Shown here in pieces: positions 10,067-22,856 of a stretch of 64,000 bases of DNA. Both the position numbers and the translations under genes were made by a program. Source of the stretch: Allolobophora icterica (lineage: Eukaryota > Annelida > Clitellata > Crassiclitellata > Lumbricidae); assembly GCA_963556255.1 (NCBI GenBank), contig OY744614.1:37736469-37800468 (forward strand), read 5' to 3'. The notes beneath the pieces are model-generated. The model did no database searches. It saw nothing but the letters and a program-made list of their open reading frames with translations, and was not told the DNA's origin. Position 1 is the stretch's first letter. Each line of letters opens with the position of its first letter.

Positions 10067-10481
10067 GTCATGTGGCATTCTGTTACGGTAGCCTATAATG
10101 GAATATGCATTGTTATTTTATCGCATACATGTATAAGCAGGTTGTTTTAGACGCACAACATATATCAGATTTCAACTGTGCTTTGTCGTAAATTTTTAAC
10201 ATTCACAAAGGGGAAAGTATTTCTTGCGGACCATATTTCACGCTACAACTCCACTCTCTTGTGTTACGAATGCGCAGTCTCTCTGTTGCTCTGTCTCCCG
10301 TCGCTCGGTGTCGCCACTTGAGCTGGACGCTGTTGCGGTGCAACCATCGAGTTTATTATCTCTTCGCTGCGCTTACAACGGCTCAAACGATCGAGCGTTC
10401 GATGAGGTGAGTGGTGGTCCGCAGAAACATAAATTTAAGAGAATCGGAAATTATGCCTGTTTAACATTCGAAACTATGTTA

Positions 10482-10570
10482 CGTTGTTGTTGTTGTTGTT
10501 GTTATAATTATTATTATTATATTTATTATTATTGCTGTTGTTGTTGTTATTATTGTTTGTGTTGTTGTTG

Positions 10571-10623
<53 letters not shown>

Positions 10624-10740
10624 TTTTTTTATTTTTTTATTTATTTTTTTTTATTTTTTTTTTGTCCCGAGGTAAACATGATCCCTCGAGCGTCACAAAA
10701 ATTTGTCAGGAGACAAAAGAAAACTAATTATTCTGGAATG

Positions 10741-10781
<41 letters not shown>

Positions 10782-10782
10782 G
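10482..10782 (+). repeat. TTG/TTA trinucleotide and T-rich tract
   Basis: (GTT)n and (ATT)n blocks to 10620, T-rich to 10665, and a second (ATT)n at 10741-10780. Frames across it are artefacts. Confidence 0.9.
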
Positions 10783-10894
10783 AAAATTTTTAAGCGCGCG
10801 CACTGTCACGCAGAAATGTGAGTTTGAGGCGCGGCAAGTTAGCCGCCAGGTTAGATATATATTTAGATGTTTGAAAGTCATTGAGAAAGAATGA

Positions 10895-11145
10895 GTTTTG
10901 AGGCATTCCCCGTTTCTTCCGATTTCACCCTCTGCTCAGTCCAGAACCCCTTTACATGTGTTGGGCCCACCAGCTGGAATCGCCTTTCTCGAGAACCGTG
11001 GCTCGAGCTCCGTAGTTTGTCCTTTTCAGTTTCGCAAGCGCCTGAAGTCTCTGTTATTCGACAGTAGACTAATTTCACTGGTTCGGGTTGGGAGCGGCAC
11101 TGGTGAGTTTTTTTCTAGAAGTGGCGCTTTATAAATGTCAGATTA
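10895..11145 (+). pseudogene. LINE 3' fragment
   Basis: Mixed frames recall the usual LINE C-terminus: VLGPPAGIAFL, then FRKRLKSLLFDS and a tail AGTGGCGCTTTATAAATG. Heavily frameshifted. Confidence 0.5.
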
Positions 11146-11149
11146 CAAT

Positions 11150-11905
11150 TAACTTTATCAATTTTTTCAATGGCAATTATCTTCTCCTTGCCATAACCAT
11201 CGAGGGCCAGTTGAGTGGTTTGAATAGGCTATGAAAGCTAAGACTAATCCGTGTCGCATCGTTTAGGCCTCTATAGATACATGTACAAGCAAACTGACGA
11301 AACTATTGGGAATGCTTTTAGCATGATCTCGTCTTCTTAATTGTTTCATTTAAGTTTGTCCAGTGATGTCCACTATTATTAATTAAACACGAAATCATCG
11401 TATTAAATATTAGTTTTGCACGTGCGATCAATCCTCGATCATTAGACTTATACCTTGTGAACTGTAGCAGAAGTCTGCCTATGTATTATTCTTTGTTGTG
11501 TTCACTGTAGTTTATAAAATTACACACGAACATTTATCAAGCGCCAGTATAATATAGTCTACCTACAAGTCCTACCTTTGCAGATCGCATCGCGTGCGAC
11601 TGTCTTAATGACAATGCTAATAATGTCTAGCAATAGCCATACAAGCTCCACTGTACATGTTAGAGTATACTAGATATTTGAAAAACGTCTCTAAGCATGT
11701 TAGCCATCAAAGTAAATAATTATAGGGTCAATGATGCAGACCCGTGTGGTCGGAGACTTGATTTTTTCCTATACAAAGCTATACTTGTCGCCACCATGTA
11801 TACTACTCACGCAGATATTTAAATTGCAACTCCTTCTAGTTAAATTTAAAACTTTCATTTGAGAATTTATCAATCTGTATCCCTCTTACTATGGGTGCCG
11901 CACAT
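11150..11905. other. Intergenic AT-rich DNA, no gene seen
   Basis: No open frame of note and no recognisable repeat. Confidence 0.5.
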
Positions 11906-12311
11906 TATAGGAGCAGTGGCGTACCGAAGGGGGGGGGCAGAGGGGACGAGTCGCCCCGGGCGGCACATTTGTAGGGGCGGCAAAATAGGGTTGAAGAAAA
12001 CAGAAAGAGTGAATTTGGATTTAAAAATGAAAAAGTAGGATAGAAAGAAAGAAAGAAAAAGAAGGAAAGAAAGAAACATGTCACTTTTAGTCAAGTTGGC
12101 CTGGCTTCTGTTGATCGTTAGGGGCGGCATCACTTTCGGAGGTCCACGTTAAACAACAGAATTGCAGAAAGGGAAGGGAACCGCATTTATCTAGTAAACT
12201 GTAAACAGAGTAACACAGTAGGCCTACATACAGCATAGTCTACTTTAGAACATATTCTTGTTATGCCGCCTTTCATAGGCTTAAACATAATATATAGCCT
12301 ATGTACGCTTA

Positions 12312-12877
12312 TACACTGTGTCCGGAAATAAAGGGAACCCTTTTGTAAATAATGAAAATAATTAGTAAATGTGCTTCGATTTTCAAAATTCCAAAACTCC
12401 TTTAATCCTGACATAATTACCTAAAAATGGTGAAAATATAAAGTTTGGATATCGATCAATGACACAATGACGTCATTTGCATCAGAATTCAAAGTTAAGA
12501 AAGACGGCACCTAACATTTTCCTTAAAAATGTCAATTATTTTGAAATGTTATTTATCAATAATACATTGTGGTTGAATTTTATTTTTATACTTGAATGAT
12601 ATTATGCTTCAAGGTTTGTTCAAAGTATTCGAAATGTTTGTTTTTCCGTAAAAATCTTATGGTAATTTTGTATTCTTGGCTGAAAGCCATTTTCTAACAG
12701 TTTGTTCAAATTTCTAACTTAGCGACGTCACTATGACGTAATTTTTTCATAAATTAAAAAATTTGTTGATAATTATGTCATGATTAAAACAGTTTTGAAA
12801 TTTTGAAAATCGAAGCACATTTACTAATTATTTTCATTATTTACAAAAGGGTTCCCTTTATTTCCGGACACAGTGTA
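12312..12877. mobile_element. Tc1/mariner-type MITE with about 90-bp TIRs
   Basis: TACACTGTGTCCGGAAATAA at the left is repeated inverted at the right, and the pairing continues for about 90 bp through TTAGTAAATGTGCTTCG. It is flanked by TA on both sides (12310-12311, 12878-12879). About 566 bp, AT-rich, no transposase, hence non-autonomous. Confidence 0.9.
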
Positions 12878-12899
12878 TATGCATAGGTAGGCCTATACC

Positions 12900-13164
12900 C
12901 AGTGCTTTTTTCTGGGGGAAAAGGTTCTGGAACGAAACAATAGGTTCCGGAACGCAATAATTATGGGCGGGCTAAAATCCCGAGAAAAACGGGATTGGGG
13001 GTTGGGAGGGGTCTCAATAAACACTGAAAACAGTTCAAAACACTGAATTTAAATTAAAATAACTAAATTATTGTTTTAATTATTAAAATATATAAATTAT
13101 TTTTAGTACCTGAAAAAAGGTGCCGGAACGCCGTTCCGGCGCGTTCCGGCTGAAAAAAGCACTG
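12900..13164. mobile_element. hAT-like MITE (CAGTGCTTTTTTC), TSD CCTATACC
   Basis: Perfect duplication CCTATACC at 12892-12899 and 13165-13172. TIR CAGTGCTTTTTTCTG / CTGAAAAAAGCACTG. The interior has GGTTCCGGAACG and CCGTTCCGGCGCG motifs. An inverted-orientation relative is at 49020-49250. Confidence 0.95.
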
Positions 13165-13774
13165 CCTATACCTAAGCGAATTAATTAATGACTTAGAATA
13201 AATTTTAATCACAAACTATATCAATATCACCACCACAGCCGTTCACCACTTATAATATTATTTAGTAGCCTACTCTTTTTAAAATTAATTTTAAAATTGG
13301 TCTGGCTTTGACAGAAACTGACTGCATGATTTTGGCATTTGAAATGACCATTTATCCTGTAAACAGAGTTCAGTAATAGTATTCAGTCATTTTCGAATCT
13401 CGGTTACACGTACGCTATTAATTTTTTCCTTCGGCGTTTTTGCAATAATGCTGCAGACTGCATTTGTTTTACAATGTTTACTACATTTGAGCATAATTAT
13501 TATATTATAATTATTATTCAGTAAATAAAATACATAGTTTGATTTTATTGTTATTAAAACTTAAACTTCTAATCTTCTAGTGCGCACAGTAAGACTGTAA
13601 GAGTGTTTTATACCGTTATTGTATAGCGGAATAAAGGTTATTAATACGATCGTCATACAATATCTTAGAGAAATAGCATATCGAAAATTAAGTGGCCACG
13701 GGCGGCATTTTGGGTCCTCGCCCCGGGCGGCATTTCAGCTTCGTACGCCATTGTATAGGAGCAAGCCGGATGTC

Positions 13775-14045
13775 ATCCAGGAATCCACGCCTGAACCAGT
13801 CTGGTCCACAACAGGCCATGGTCACATGTCTCGGTAGGTTTCGTGTCTACCCTCGTCCTGCACAGGTTTCTCTTGGTGCCCCTGACTCTTACCGGTGCAC
13901 ATCTGACTCGGAACTTCCCTTGACTATCTCTGAACAACCCCTTTGACTTGACGCAGGGCTCGTGAATCAGCTGGTGCTCTGCGCTTGGCATTACAGTAGC
14001 GCTTTAGAACTGTGGAGTTTACGATAACGATTGCATCGTAAACTC
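13775..14045 (+). pseudogene. LINE 3' end, family with CGTGAATCAGCTGGTGCTCTG tail
   Basis: Shares with 19190-19330 and 19925-20195 the series GGACTCGGA-like, TGACTTGACGCAG, TGCTCTGCGCTTGGC, AGTAGCGCTTTAGAA and a GATTACG-type tail. Coding remnants are degraded. Confidence 0.6.
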
Positions 14046-14379
14046 GGCAAATGACCTCATCATGCGTACCGTATCTAGACTGGTGATAAATTAAACGGCG
14101 GGCACCGACCCCATGCATGCACGACTTCCCGGGTTTCTGTGACTGCGAGAAGGAACGTGAATGATCTCAATCGACCTTAAATCGCGCGATCCCTGACGCG
14201 CATTTAACTCGTATTATTCCTGTCCTCGTCGCTAGAGTGTCTTGGAATGTCGCACTATACGGTTCCGCACAAAGGCATCGCGCCCCGTTAGGCGGCACCA
14301 TCTATTTCCGTCAGGTCTTTATTCTCTCCTCTTGCCCTGTACGGCCATGTTGTTCCCTAAATACGGAAACAGGTGCTAC

Positions 14380-15115
<736 letters not shown>

Positions 15116-15399
15116 AGTGGACACAATGTCCTCGGAAGAGATACGGTCATTCCGATGTTTACGTTAGGCCTACCATCGGCAAACAAAGCCCGTCATTAGG
15201 ACGGCTGGCCATTCAATGACCGTCAATTCAAAGTCACCAAAGACGAAATTTTCCTCGCTGCCGTGATTTACAAATGCAGCAGACGTCATTTCGTCGAACA
15301 GTCTGTAATAAGCTCCCTGAACCATCTGCTGTCGCTACATAAATTCTTCTTATCACCAAGGACATACAGACGCGAGCTGCGAGAAATCTAGTTTAAACA

Positions 15400-15865
15400 T
15401 TATCTCCTCTCCGCTTCTCTTCTATCCTATCATCTCCTTTCCTCTCCTATCCTCGCCTGTCCTGTCTTGTCCTCTCCTCTCCTATCCTATCATCTCCTTT
15501 CCTGTCCTGCCCTGTCCTGTCTTCTCACCTCTCCAGTCTTCTCCTGTCTTCTCCTCTCCTCCCTCACTTCTTCTTTCCCCTCTCCTTCCCACTCCTCTTT
15601 TCTCCTATTCCTCTTCTTTTCTCTCCTCTTCTCTCCCCTGTCTTCTCCTTTCCCTCCCCTCCCCACTCCTCTCTTCTCTTGTTCCTCTCCTCTCCTCTTC
15701 TCTCCTATTCCTCTTCTTTTTCTCTCCTCTCTCCCCTGTCTTCTCCCTTCCCCTCCCCTCCACTCCCCTACCCTCTCCTTTCCTCCTCTTTCCTCTTTCC
15801 TCCTCTCCTATTCCTCTCCTATTACTCTTCTCTCCTCTTGTCTTCTCTCCTTTCCTCTCGTGTCC
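15400..15865 (+). repeat. CT-rich polypyrimidine tract
   Basis: About 460 bp of CTCCTTTCCT-type units with very few purines. Potential triplex (H-DNA) former. Confidence 0.9.
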
Positions 15866-16112
15866 GCATGGCAATCCTTCATTTTCTTTCAACAATGACC
15901 AGAGTGAAATTTGCCTAATGCACCAATTTCGCTGTTCGTTGCGTGGCAATTGGACGCAACGCACCCTGTCTCTCTCTCTGTCGTCTATCTCGCACAGAAC
16001 ACCAGAAACCTTTCGTCCTCCTGTCAATCAATGTCCTTGAGCCGAAAGCAAATCCATCATCCGACAAATTCGGATTTTGTAGGAGAATTTACTCGCAGAA
16101 ATTCCTTCTGTT

Positions 16113-16286
16113 TATGTATGTATGTATGTATGTATGTATGTATGTATGTATGTATGTATGTATGTATGTATGTATGTATGTATGTATGTATGTATGTATG
16201 TATGTATGTATGTATGTATGTATGTATGTATGTATGTATGTATGTATGTATGTATGTATGTATGTATGTATGTATGTATGTATGTA
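16113..16286 (+). repeat. (GTAT)n microsatellite
   Basis: About 43 uninterrupted TATG units. Confidence 0.95.
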
Positions 16287-16403
16287 CTTAGTTAAGACCT
16301 AAAAAGTACCCATGCAGTTTACATATAACTGATGTTTACCAAATCATGTATCCGATATTGGATCTTTTCAGCTGCCATCATTTAATTTGCAATAGAAATA
16401 GCA

Positions 16404-16678
16404 GGGCTTCCCTGGATAGCGGGACTTCCATCCCTTTAGGGTTACCCTTTGCTATTCGCGACTAATAACCTGCTAAGTATACTGTATGTTAAATTTATAT
16501 GGCAATACGTGATATGAAATTGTCTATTTTTACTAAAGGCTACTAAGTGCTTTCACTGTTAAATTGTTTCATACCAATGTGTAATTGTACTAGGCACTTC
16601 ACGTCTATCGGATGCTCATAACATACTGTAATTGTCGTGAATATCAATAAAGATTGATTGAATTGAATTGAATTGAAT
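16404..16678 (+). pseudogene. LINE 3' UTR tail, GGGACTTCCATCCC hairpin type
   Basis: GATAGCGGGACTTCCATCCC, then about 220 bp, then TCAATAAAGATTGATTGAATTGAATTGAAT. The same layout occurs at 30574-30705 and 31771-31918: a GCGGGA..CCC hairpin followed by AATAAA and a TTGA/GATT tail. It resembles CR1/L2-like LINE 3' ends. The downstream GTAT array grew directly from this tail. Confidence 0.65.
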
Positions 16679-17110
16679 GTATGTATGTATGTATGTATGT
16701 ATGTATGTATGTATGTATGTATGTATGTATGTATGTATGTATGTATGAAAGTACGTACGTAGGCCCTATGTGTATAGGTATGTATGTATGTATGTATGTA
16801 TGTATGTATGTATGTATGTATGTATGTATGTATGTATGTATGTATGTATGTATGTACGAAAGTACGTACGTAGGCCCTATGTATGTATGTGTGTATGTAT
16901 GTATGTACGTATGTATGTATGTATGTGTGTATGTGCGTATATATTTATGTATGTACGTATGTGTGTATGTAAGTATGTATGTATGTATGTATGTACGTAT
17001 GAACGTATGTAAGTATGTTTCTATATGAATGTATATGTGTATGTATGCATGTATGTATAACATTGTGTGTATGTCTGCATAATTATATGTTTGTATGCAT
17101 GCATATGTAT
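16676..17110 (+). repeat. Compound GTAT array with internal duplication
   Basis: GTAT runs are interrupted twice by the same AAAGTACGTACGTAGGCCC segment (about 16747 and 16858), showing duplication of a roughly 110-bp block within the array. Confidence 0.85.
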
Positions 17111-19330
17111 GTACGCACGCAAATCGCCTTCACCTCCGACACCCAAATTCGGAGTTTTGGCAAACTTTTGATCCGGATCTCTCCTTCTCAAACCACATCT
17201 CCAGCCTCTCGCGCTCCTGCTTCATGTACAATCTTGACCTACGCCGCATCCGGCCCATGCTCGACCTTAAAACTGCCTCCACCATTGCTACCTTCATTGT
17301 TCATTCAAAGCTTGATTGCTGCAATTCCCTCTTCCTCAACCTTGAATCCACTAAATCATGCGTCTGCAGCTTATCCGAAACTCACTAGCCAGAGCTGTCA
17401 CTAGAACGCCCAAACATCATCATATCACTCCCATCCTCAAATCACTCCATTGCATCAGCGTAATTTGTGTGTAGGGGGGGTACTATGGGTACCCGTACCC
17501 CCACTTTTTGGATTGGGGTACCGTACCCCCACTTTTAAACAACGCCGATCAATATTTGTTGTGCCTTCACAGATATCGCAGTATCCGCCTTGCTTCGTAT
17601 TTGTAGACAGGGTGAGGTGTGTACCAGGCAGTCAGACACGCAAACTTTAAGCCACACAGGTTGTCCGAAATACTGACCGCCGTGACCGGCTCGCAGGCGC
17701 CACAGATCTGGGCCACGGCTACACTCTTCTTTTTACATCACCCTCTCTCTCCGCCTTATGGTTGACATCTTAGTCATAGGCTATATTGGGGTGTGGAGAT
17801 GTAGGTCAAAGCGCAAGCTTCTGTATCCTTCATGAGATTATGGACCCACACTCATATTGGCGGCAATCGGCATTGATAATGACTCCTCACCCCTCTGTCC
17901 CCTCACGATCTCAGAATCAGTAACTACATGTATTCCTATAGGTTTAAACATATCTGAGCCGGACAGCTGAAGAAGCTCCCTCTGTTACATAATATAATTA
18001 ATCAGTTAAGACATCGTTGATTTTGGCACGTCGTGTTCCGATTTTGCTGATAGGGAAATGGATAAATTTGTTGTAAAACGAAAACAAGTAGATGAAATTA
18101 TAGAGTATAGACGATTTAAATTACCGTTACGGAGGTAAGCTCATCAGTGTTTCATAATCTTACAGTTTAAGTGCAACGAGCTGAGATTGACAGCCATTAA
18201 GCTGTTCCATGGTCAACTCCGGAGAGTAAATTTTCCTGAAGTTGACTTAAGTTCCATTCCATCTGGAAAGTTGAAAGAAAAAGTATTTTGGTTAAACATG
18301 GTTTGAAATGTCTGTCTAGAAGGCCTCCGAATTGTCATTACAACTGGATATAAATGAGTAATTATTAAATTTAGAGCGTTTCTGAGTTGTTAAGAAGCAC
18401 GACAAAAATGATGTAAGCCCTATTAAACTAATACTGCAATTAAAAAGATGGCTTGTTTTTATTGACGCAGTCCACCTGATCTGACGTTCATGTGATCTGG
18501 TATGGGTCATGTTGTCCACAATTAGCTGCTTCAGCCGCATATTCCTCCCAAGGAACATCTGATCCCTCAAAACAAAACAAATTACAGAGCACTAGGTCCT
18601 CATTGCTATTATTTTTACCATTGTTGTTGTTGTTGCTGTTGTTGTTGTCGCTGTTGCTGCTACTTCTGCTGGTATTATTACGAAATTTTAATCCCCTTCC
18701 CCACTTTTTAGACCAAAGCTTCGCCCCTGCTCCATTGGCTAAAAATCCTAGAGCGAATTCACTTCAAAGTTCTATCACTAACCTACAACTCCCTACAATA
18801 TTCCCAGCCCAAGTATCTCCGTGATCTCTTCACCATTCAGGCAACCCGTTCCACCCGATCCTCCTCCTATCTCAGTCATTCTCGAGTATACCGGTCACTA
18901 CTCATCTCAAGTTCCAACCGAGCCATATCCAACACAGCACCACGCCTCTGGAACAATCTCCCTCTGAGTTCCGAAGATTCTCGGTTACTCCATCATCATT
19001 CCAACCTGTCCTCCATCCTCCTCCTCCTCATGCTCCTCTATCTATCACCCCTGGCTTTCCACTCAAAACTCAAGTCTCACCTTTTCAAGAACTCTTACTC
19101 AGACTCGTCTGATCCTCCGCCTTCCAATTCTTCTCGTCCTAAACGACACCCTCCTTCACAGCTGCTCTGCCTCCTGTCTTGACCTGCCTCCATGGAAACC
19201 GGACTTGGACTTCCTCTGGACTACTATTTGGAAAATCCCTCTGATTTGACGCTCATGAATATGCTGGTGCTCTGCGCTGGGCCTTCGAGTGGCGCTTTAG
19301 AAGTTCGGAGATTACGATTACGATATTTCT
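17110..19330 (+). pseudogene. LINE ORF2 C-terminal region, split by a 1.28-kb insertion
   Basis: 17110-17452 encodes PDLSFSNHISSLSRSCF, STIATFIVHSKLDCCNSLF and HHHITPILKSLH. After the insertion, 18738-19180 continues WLKILERIHFKVLSLTYNSL, ISNTAPRLWNNLPL and FHSKLKSHLFK. Together these are the classical end of a CR1/L2-like RT ORF, with minor frameshifts. It ends with the AGTGGCGCTTTAGAAG tail and GATTACG repeats near 19320. Rejoining without the insertion restores CTCCATTGGCTA across the junction. Confidence 0.85.
17453..18729 (+). mobile_element. hAT-like element, family 1, 1.28 kb, TSD CTCCATTG
   Basis: Perfect 8-bp duplication CTCCATTG at 17445-17452 and 18730-18737. The left end CATCAGCGTAATTTGTG and right end CACTTTTTAGACCAAAGC..CGCCCCTG match the ends of the short family-1 MITEs at 748, 1330 and 3222. 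The interior (about 17640-18690) is therefore a longer family member or a MITE that captured DNA. No transposase motif is seen. (TTG)n lies at 18620-18660. Confidence 0.85.
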
Positions 19331-19334
19331 ATGC

Positions 19335-19470
19335 TTGTATGCCTATAGACATGTTCGTATATATATGCAGTAATTAGGAAAGGCATTCCTGTATGTGTGC
19401 ATATGTGTATATGTATGTGCATATATGCATGTATGTATGTGTGTATGTATGTATGTATGCAGATATTTAT
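19335..19470 (+). repeat. Degenerate ATGT / GTAT array
   Basis: Alternating TATGTGCATATGTG and GTATGTATG units after the LINE tail. Confidence 0.8.
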
Positions 19471-19924
19471 GCAGCGCATTTTAAACCTCTCAAACACAGC
19501 AAATTGATGATGTTATTGCGGCAAAGTGACACGTAAACACGGCGACTATTTCGAAAACTTCTCCTGAGCGTCCGAAGAAGATTCAAGGACCTTTCAAGCC
19601 GATTTGCGTCTCAGTAACAGATAACCGACGATGGGTCAGCGTTTTCTGGCCATAGTTACACGGTCAGTAATGCGTATACACGCAATTGCAAGAGGCGCAT
19701 CTGTAGTCATTTATTCAATTATGTGATCGGAAGACTTGTGTTCGCGTCTTCAACGGATGCGAGGAGCTGGCGACAGGCGGTGTGTCCCCTGCAGCCATTT
19801 CGAGGTACAATGGAATTTGTCAAATTAATGGGGGCGGCGGCGACGCAGAGCCGTGGGATTGGTATAGCACGTGAATCCACCGGAAGAGTGGGGTGGGGTC
19901 GAATGGAGATGGAGTGGAGGTTCC
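19471..19924. other. No gene seen
   Basis: One 96-codon frame at 19723-20013 lacks family features or splice context. Otherwise featureless. Confidence 0.5.
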
Positions 19925-20195
19925 TCGTCCCACCCATAAAGTCTCATCTCTGCAACAATTCCTACCATAATTCATCCGATCCTCCGCCTTCTATGCTTTC
20001 TCGTACTCAATGAAACAGCTATTCAGCCTCTTCTTCGCTCTGGTCTCTCTCTGGCAACCGGACTCGGACGTCATGCACTGGAAATCGCTCTCTGGGCAGC
20101 CCCTATGACACGACGCAGTGCTCGTGAATAAGCTGGTGCCCTGTGCTTAGCCTTCGAGTAGCGCTTTAAAAATGTAGAGTTTACAGTTACGTCCC
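19925..20195 (+). pseudogene. LINE 3' end, same family as 19190-19330
   Basis: TCCGATCCTCCGCCTTC, ACCGGACTCGGACGTC, CGTGAATAAGCTGGTGCCC and AGTAGCGCTTTAAAAATG parallel the tail at 19100-19330. Confidence 0.65.
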
Positions 20196-20529
20196 AAAGG
20201 CAAGCCAAGTCTTCTTCACATCTCTATGGCGGATGTGTGGTTAAACAGTTCGCTTTCTTTCAAGGCGGGCAGCTACTCGTATGCACTGTTCATTCAATTA
20301 TCAACTAAATCTACACTCAACTTAAAAATACACCCGTATTGCTCACAAACCAATTTGTCCATCGCAGAAGTCTTATAAGATGTTTATATGGACAAATACG
20401 GACCATAATCTGCAAAATATGGTCTGGTTCAGGGGTTTATAAGGTGCGAAAAGATCTATTTATGGACCGAAGACCTTTGTTGAGAGTGCTGAAATATAAA
20501 GTAAGGTTAACGATAATGGCGCGTTGCGG

Positions 20530-20621
20530 ATGAGAGAGAAAGAGAGAGACAGAGCGAGAGAGACAGAGAGACAAAGAGAGACAGACAAAGTCAGATAGAG
20601 ACAGGCAGACAGACAGAAACA

Positions 20622-20719
<98 letters not shown>

Positions 20720-20875
20720 AAGACAGACAGACAGACAGACAGAGAGACAGAGACAGAGACAGAGACAGAGACAGAGACAGACACAGAGAGAGAGAGAGAC
20801 ATACAGACAGAGAGAGACAGACAGAGAGAGAGACAGAGAGACAGAGAGACAGAGAGAGAGACAGAGAGAACAAGA
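20530..20875 (+). repeat. GA / GACA microsatellite
   Basis: GAGACAGA units with an (AG)n run at about 20627-20698 and a GACA run at 20698-20742. Confidence 0.95.
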
Positions 20876-20879
20876 ACGA

Positions 20880-21870
20880 AACAAATCAACTCTTCGGCGA
20901 GTTTTAGGAGGAGATACAAAACCCGCCATCGAGTCAAGTAATTGTTTGCGCAGATAGTGCAATTCCCCGTACGCAGTCCGCCGTTACAGATGATAGGTAA
21001 TGCCAATCTCTTTCAGTCCGCTAAACTTACTGATCATCTGGCATCATCCGACTTTAACGTGGTCGGTCATGCATGACGCCTATAGGCATAACTCATAATG
21101 ATAAACATAACAGACATAATAGGCAGAACATTTTAACTATTGAAAGAGCCAGAACTCAAACTGTCTGGCATTGCTTCACAGTAGGTTCTCTTCAGAGCAG
21201 TCATTTTCAAGCAATTAGTCATGCCTGCTGTTTACACCTTGAAGCGGTGTATTTCCAAGGCGCCTTTCTTCGACAAAAATCCCCAATTATCCACAGTTTC
21301 TGCTGCTTCATTATGCAGTGCAATTCACCACAAATCGTGCATATGTATGAGTTTTAAAACTCGTCCATGGAACCCACCCTCGTATAATACCCCCGCTCGC
21401 AAAGTTCCCAACCTTGTCCAGTCCCTGATTTCCTAATACGCAACTGGAACCGGGGTGTGCATGTACTTTAGTATCCTGCTGTTACTGGTCCATATTTCCT
21501 GCTGATGTCACCTGTGTATCAGCAGGCATTAGCCTTTCGCGGGTTCTTAACAGGTGCTGCAAAAACGATCTTATACGAGAGACTTCCGTAAGGCAGTATA
21601 CGTATATCTCCAATGTAAATAGATACGTCTAGGATACATAAACATATTATTGATGTCTTCGGATGACACGGTAAACGTCTTTGACGGGAAACACGAGCAT
21701 TAATCGTCTTGTTTTGTTGGCCCATAACTGGATTTGTACGTTTTTTCCCCAGTGATTTCCATTAACCTATTTGTAAAGGCAGCTATTAGTCTTTGTTCAC
21801 TGCAGCACAAGCGACTACTGGCAGCTTCATCATCGTCGTCGTCGTCATCAACATCAATCACAAAGTACAT
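20880..21870. other. No gene seen
   Basis: Only short frames; no repeat or family recognised. A (TCG)n stretch lies at 21829-21848. Confidence 0.5.
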
Positions 21871-21879
21871 GTATCCTAC

Positions 21880-22019
21880 CACTGGCGTAAACTTGTCCTA
21901 AGTATTGGGGGGGGGGGCATTTGGTTATTTATTCTACACTTGTTGCATTTGGTGTACAGTCCATCTCAATTATTGTGGGGGCACGTGCCCCGGCTCCCCC
22001 CCCAGAGTCTTCGCCTATG
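21880..22019 (+). mobile_element. hAT-like MITE, family 2 (CACTGGCGTAAACTTGTCC)
   Basis: Flanks TATCCTAC (21872-21879) and TATACTAC (22020-22027) match at 7 of 8. Ends CACTGGCGTAAAC and CTTCGCCTATG. The interior GTACAGTCCATCTCAATTAT is shared with 57174-57326. Confidence 0.8.
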
Positions 22020-22029
22020 TATACTACTC

Positions 22030-22854
22030 ACATGGTGACTTCTACTGCTGCTGCTATCACTAATGCTGGCCCGGTAAGGTGCATTGGGTAGCGCGTAGGC
22101 TGCGTCCCATGTGCCTCTGTGCTAGACAGCGTGCTGTTCGCCTCCCGATGGTGGCTTATTTCAGAGGTTTAAATCTGGGGCTAGTACGGTCCGTACATGG
22201 GGACCTTAAATGGCGTGGCGCCCATTCAAACGGGCAGCGGTGGTGAAGGATCTCACCCGATCACTTCATTGAAAAATAAGCAGGGTCGAGGCCATACTGT
22301 CGCCAAACGTTTACATTTACTACTGGGAGAGGAACCGTATACTATGCCCCCCCCCCCACTGTCAAAGGTGGGGGTCTTGTCCCCCTCGACCCTCCGAGTG
22401 TTTTCGTCTCTCGGTGGAGGACGACCGACGTGGGTCATTGGAGTGACCTCAGTCGTTAGTCACCGGTGGTTCTTCAGTCTACCGACCAACACATGACAAA
22501 TGCCTTTTCTTGCTACTCCCCCTTGTGCCTCGACGACTAGCCGGACGTGTGGCATCTTTTACCAGTGAGGGACTGCTTGTCACCAGCGCTATCGTGTGCT
22601 GCGAGCGCTGTCACCTGTCGTCGCTCTATACTCTGTCAACGTAACTTGGTCCAAAGACTCTGAATATCCATGCCATCTGTCGACGGGAATTCATTGGCTG
22701 GTTCTACATGTGTGCGTGGGCCCCTCAAGGGTGACTCTTCCATCTTACTGTGCATTGTTTTGCTAACTGATGTAATATAATAACATTTTTACTTCGTAGT
22801 GACATTTATCATCATTTAGGCTAGCGCAGAGTGTGTCTCTGAAATACATAATAC
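22030..22854. other. No gene seen
   Basis: Mixed-composition DNA with a C run at 22348. Frames there do not resemble known proteins. Confidence 0.5.
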
Positions 22855-22856
22855 AT

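Larger units (their letters stand above)
11914..13753. mobile_element. hAT-like element, 1.84 kb, TSD TATAGGAG, carrying nested insertions
   Basis: Perfect 8-bp duplication TATAGGAG at 11906-11913 and 13754-13761. Terminal sequences CAGTGGCGTACCGAAG and CTTCGTACGCCATTG pair as imperfect inverted repeats. The inner ends share GCCCCGGGCGGCA. No transposase frame is left. Two younger elements (12312-12877 and 12900-13164) sit inside, so this is the oldest layer. Confidence 0.85.
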
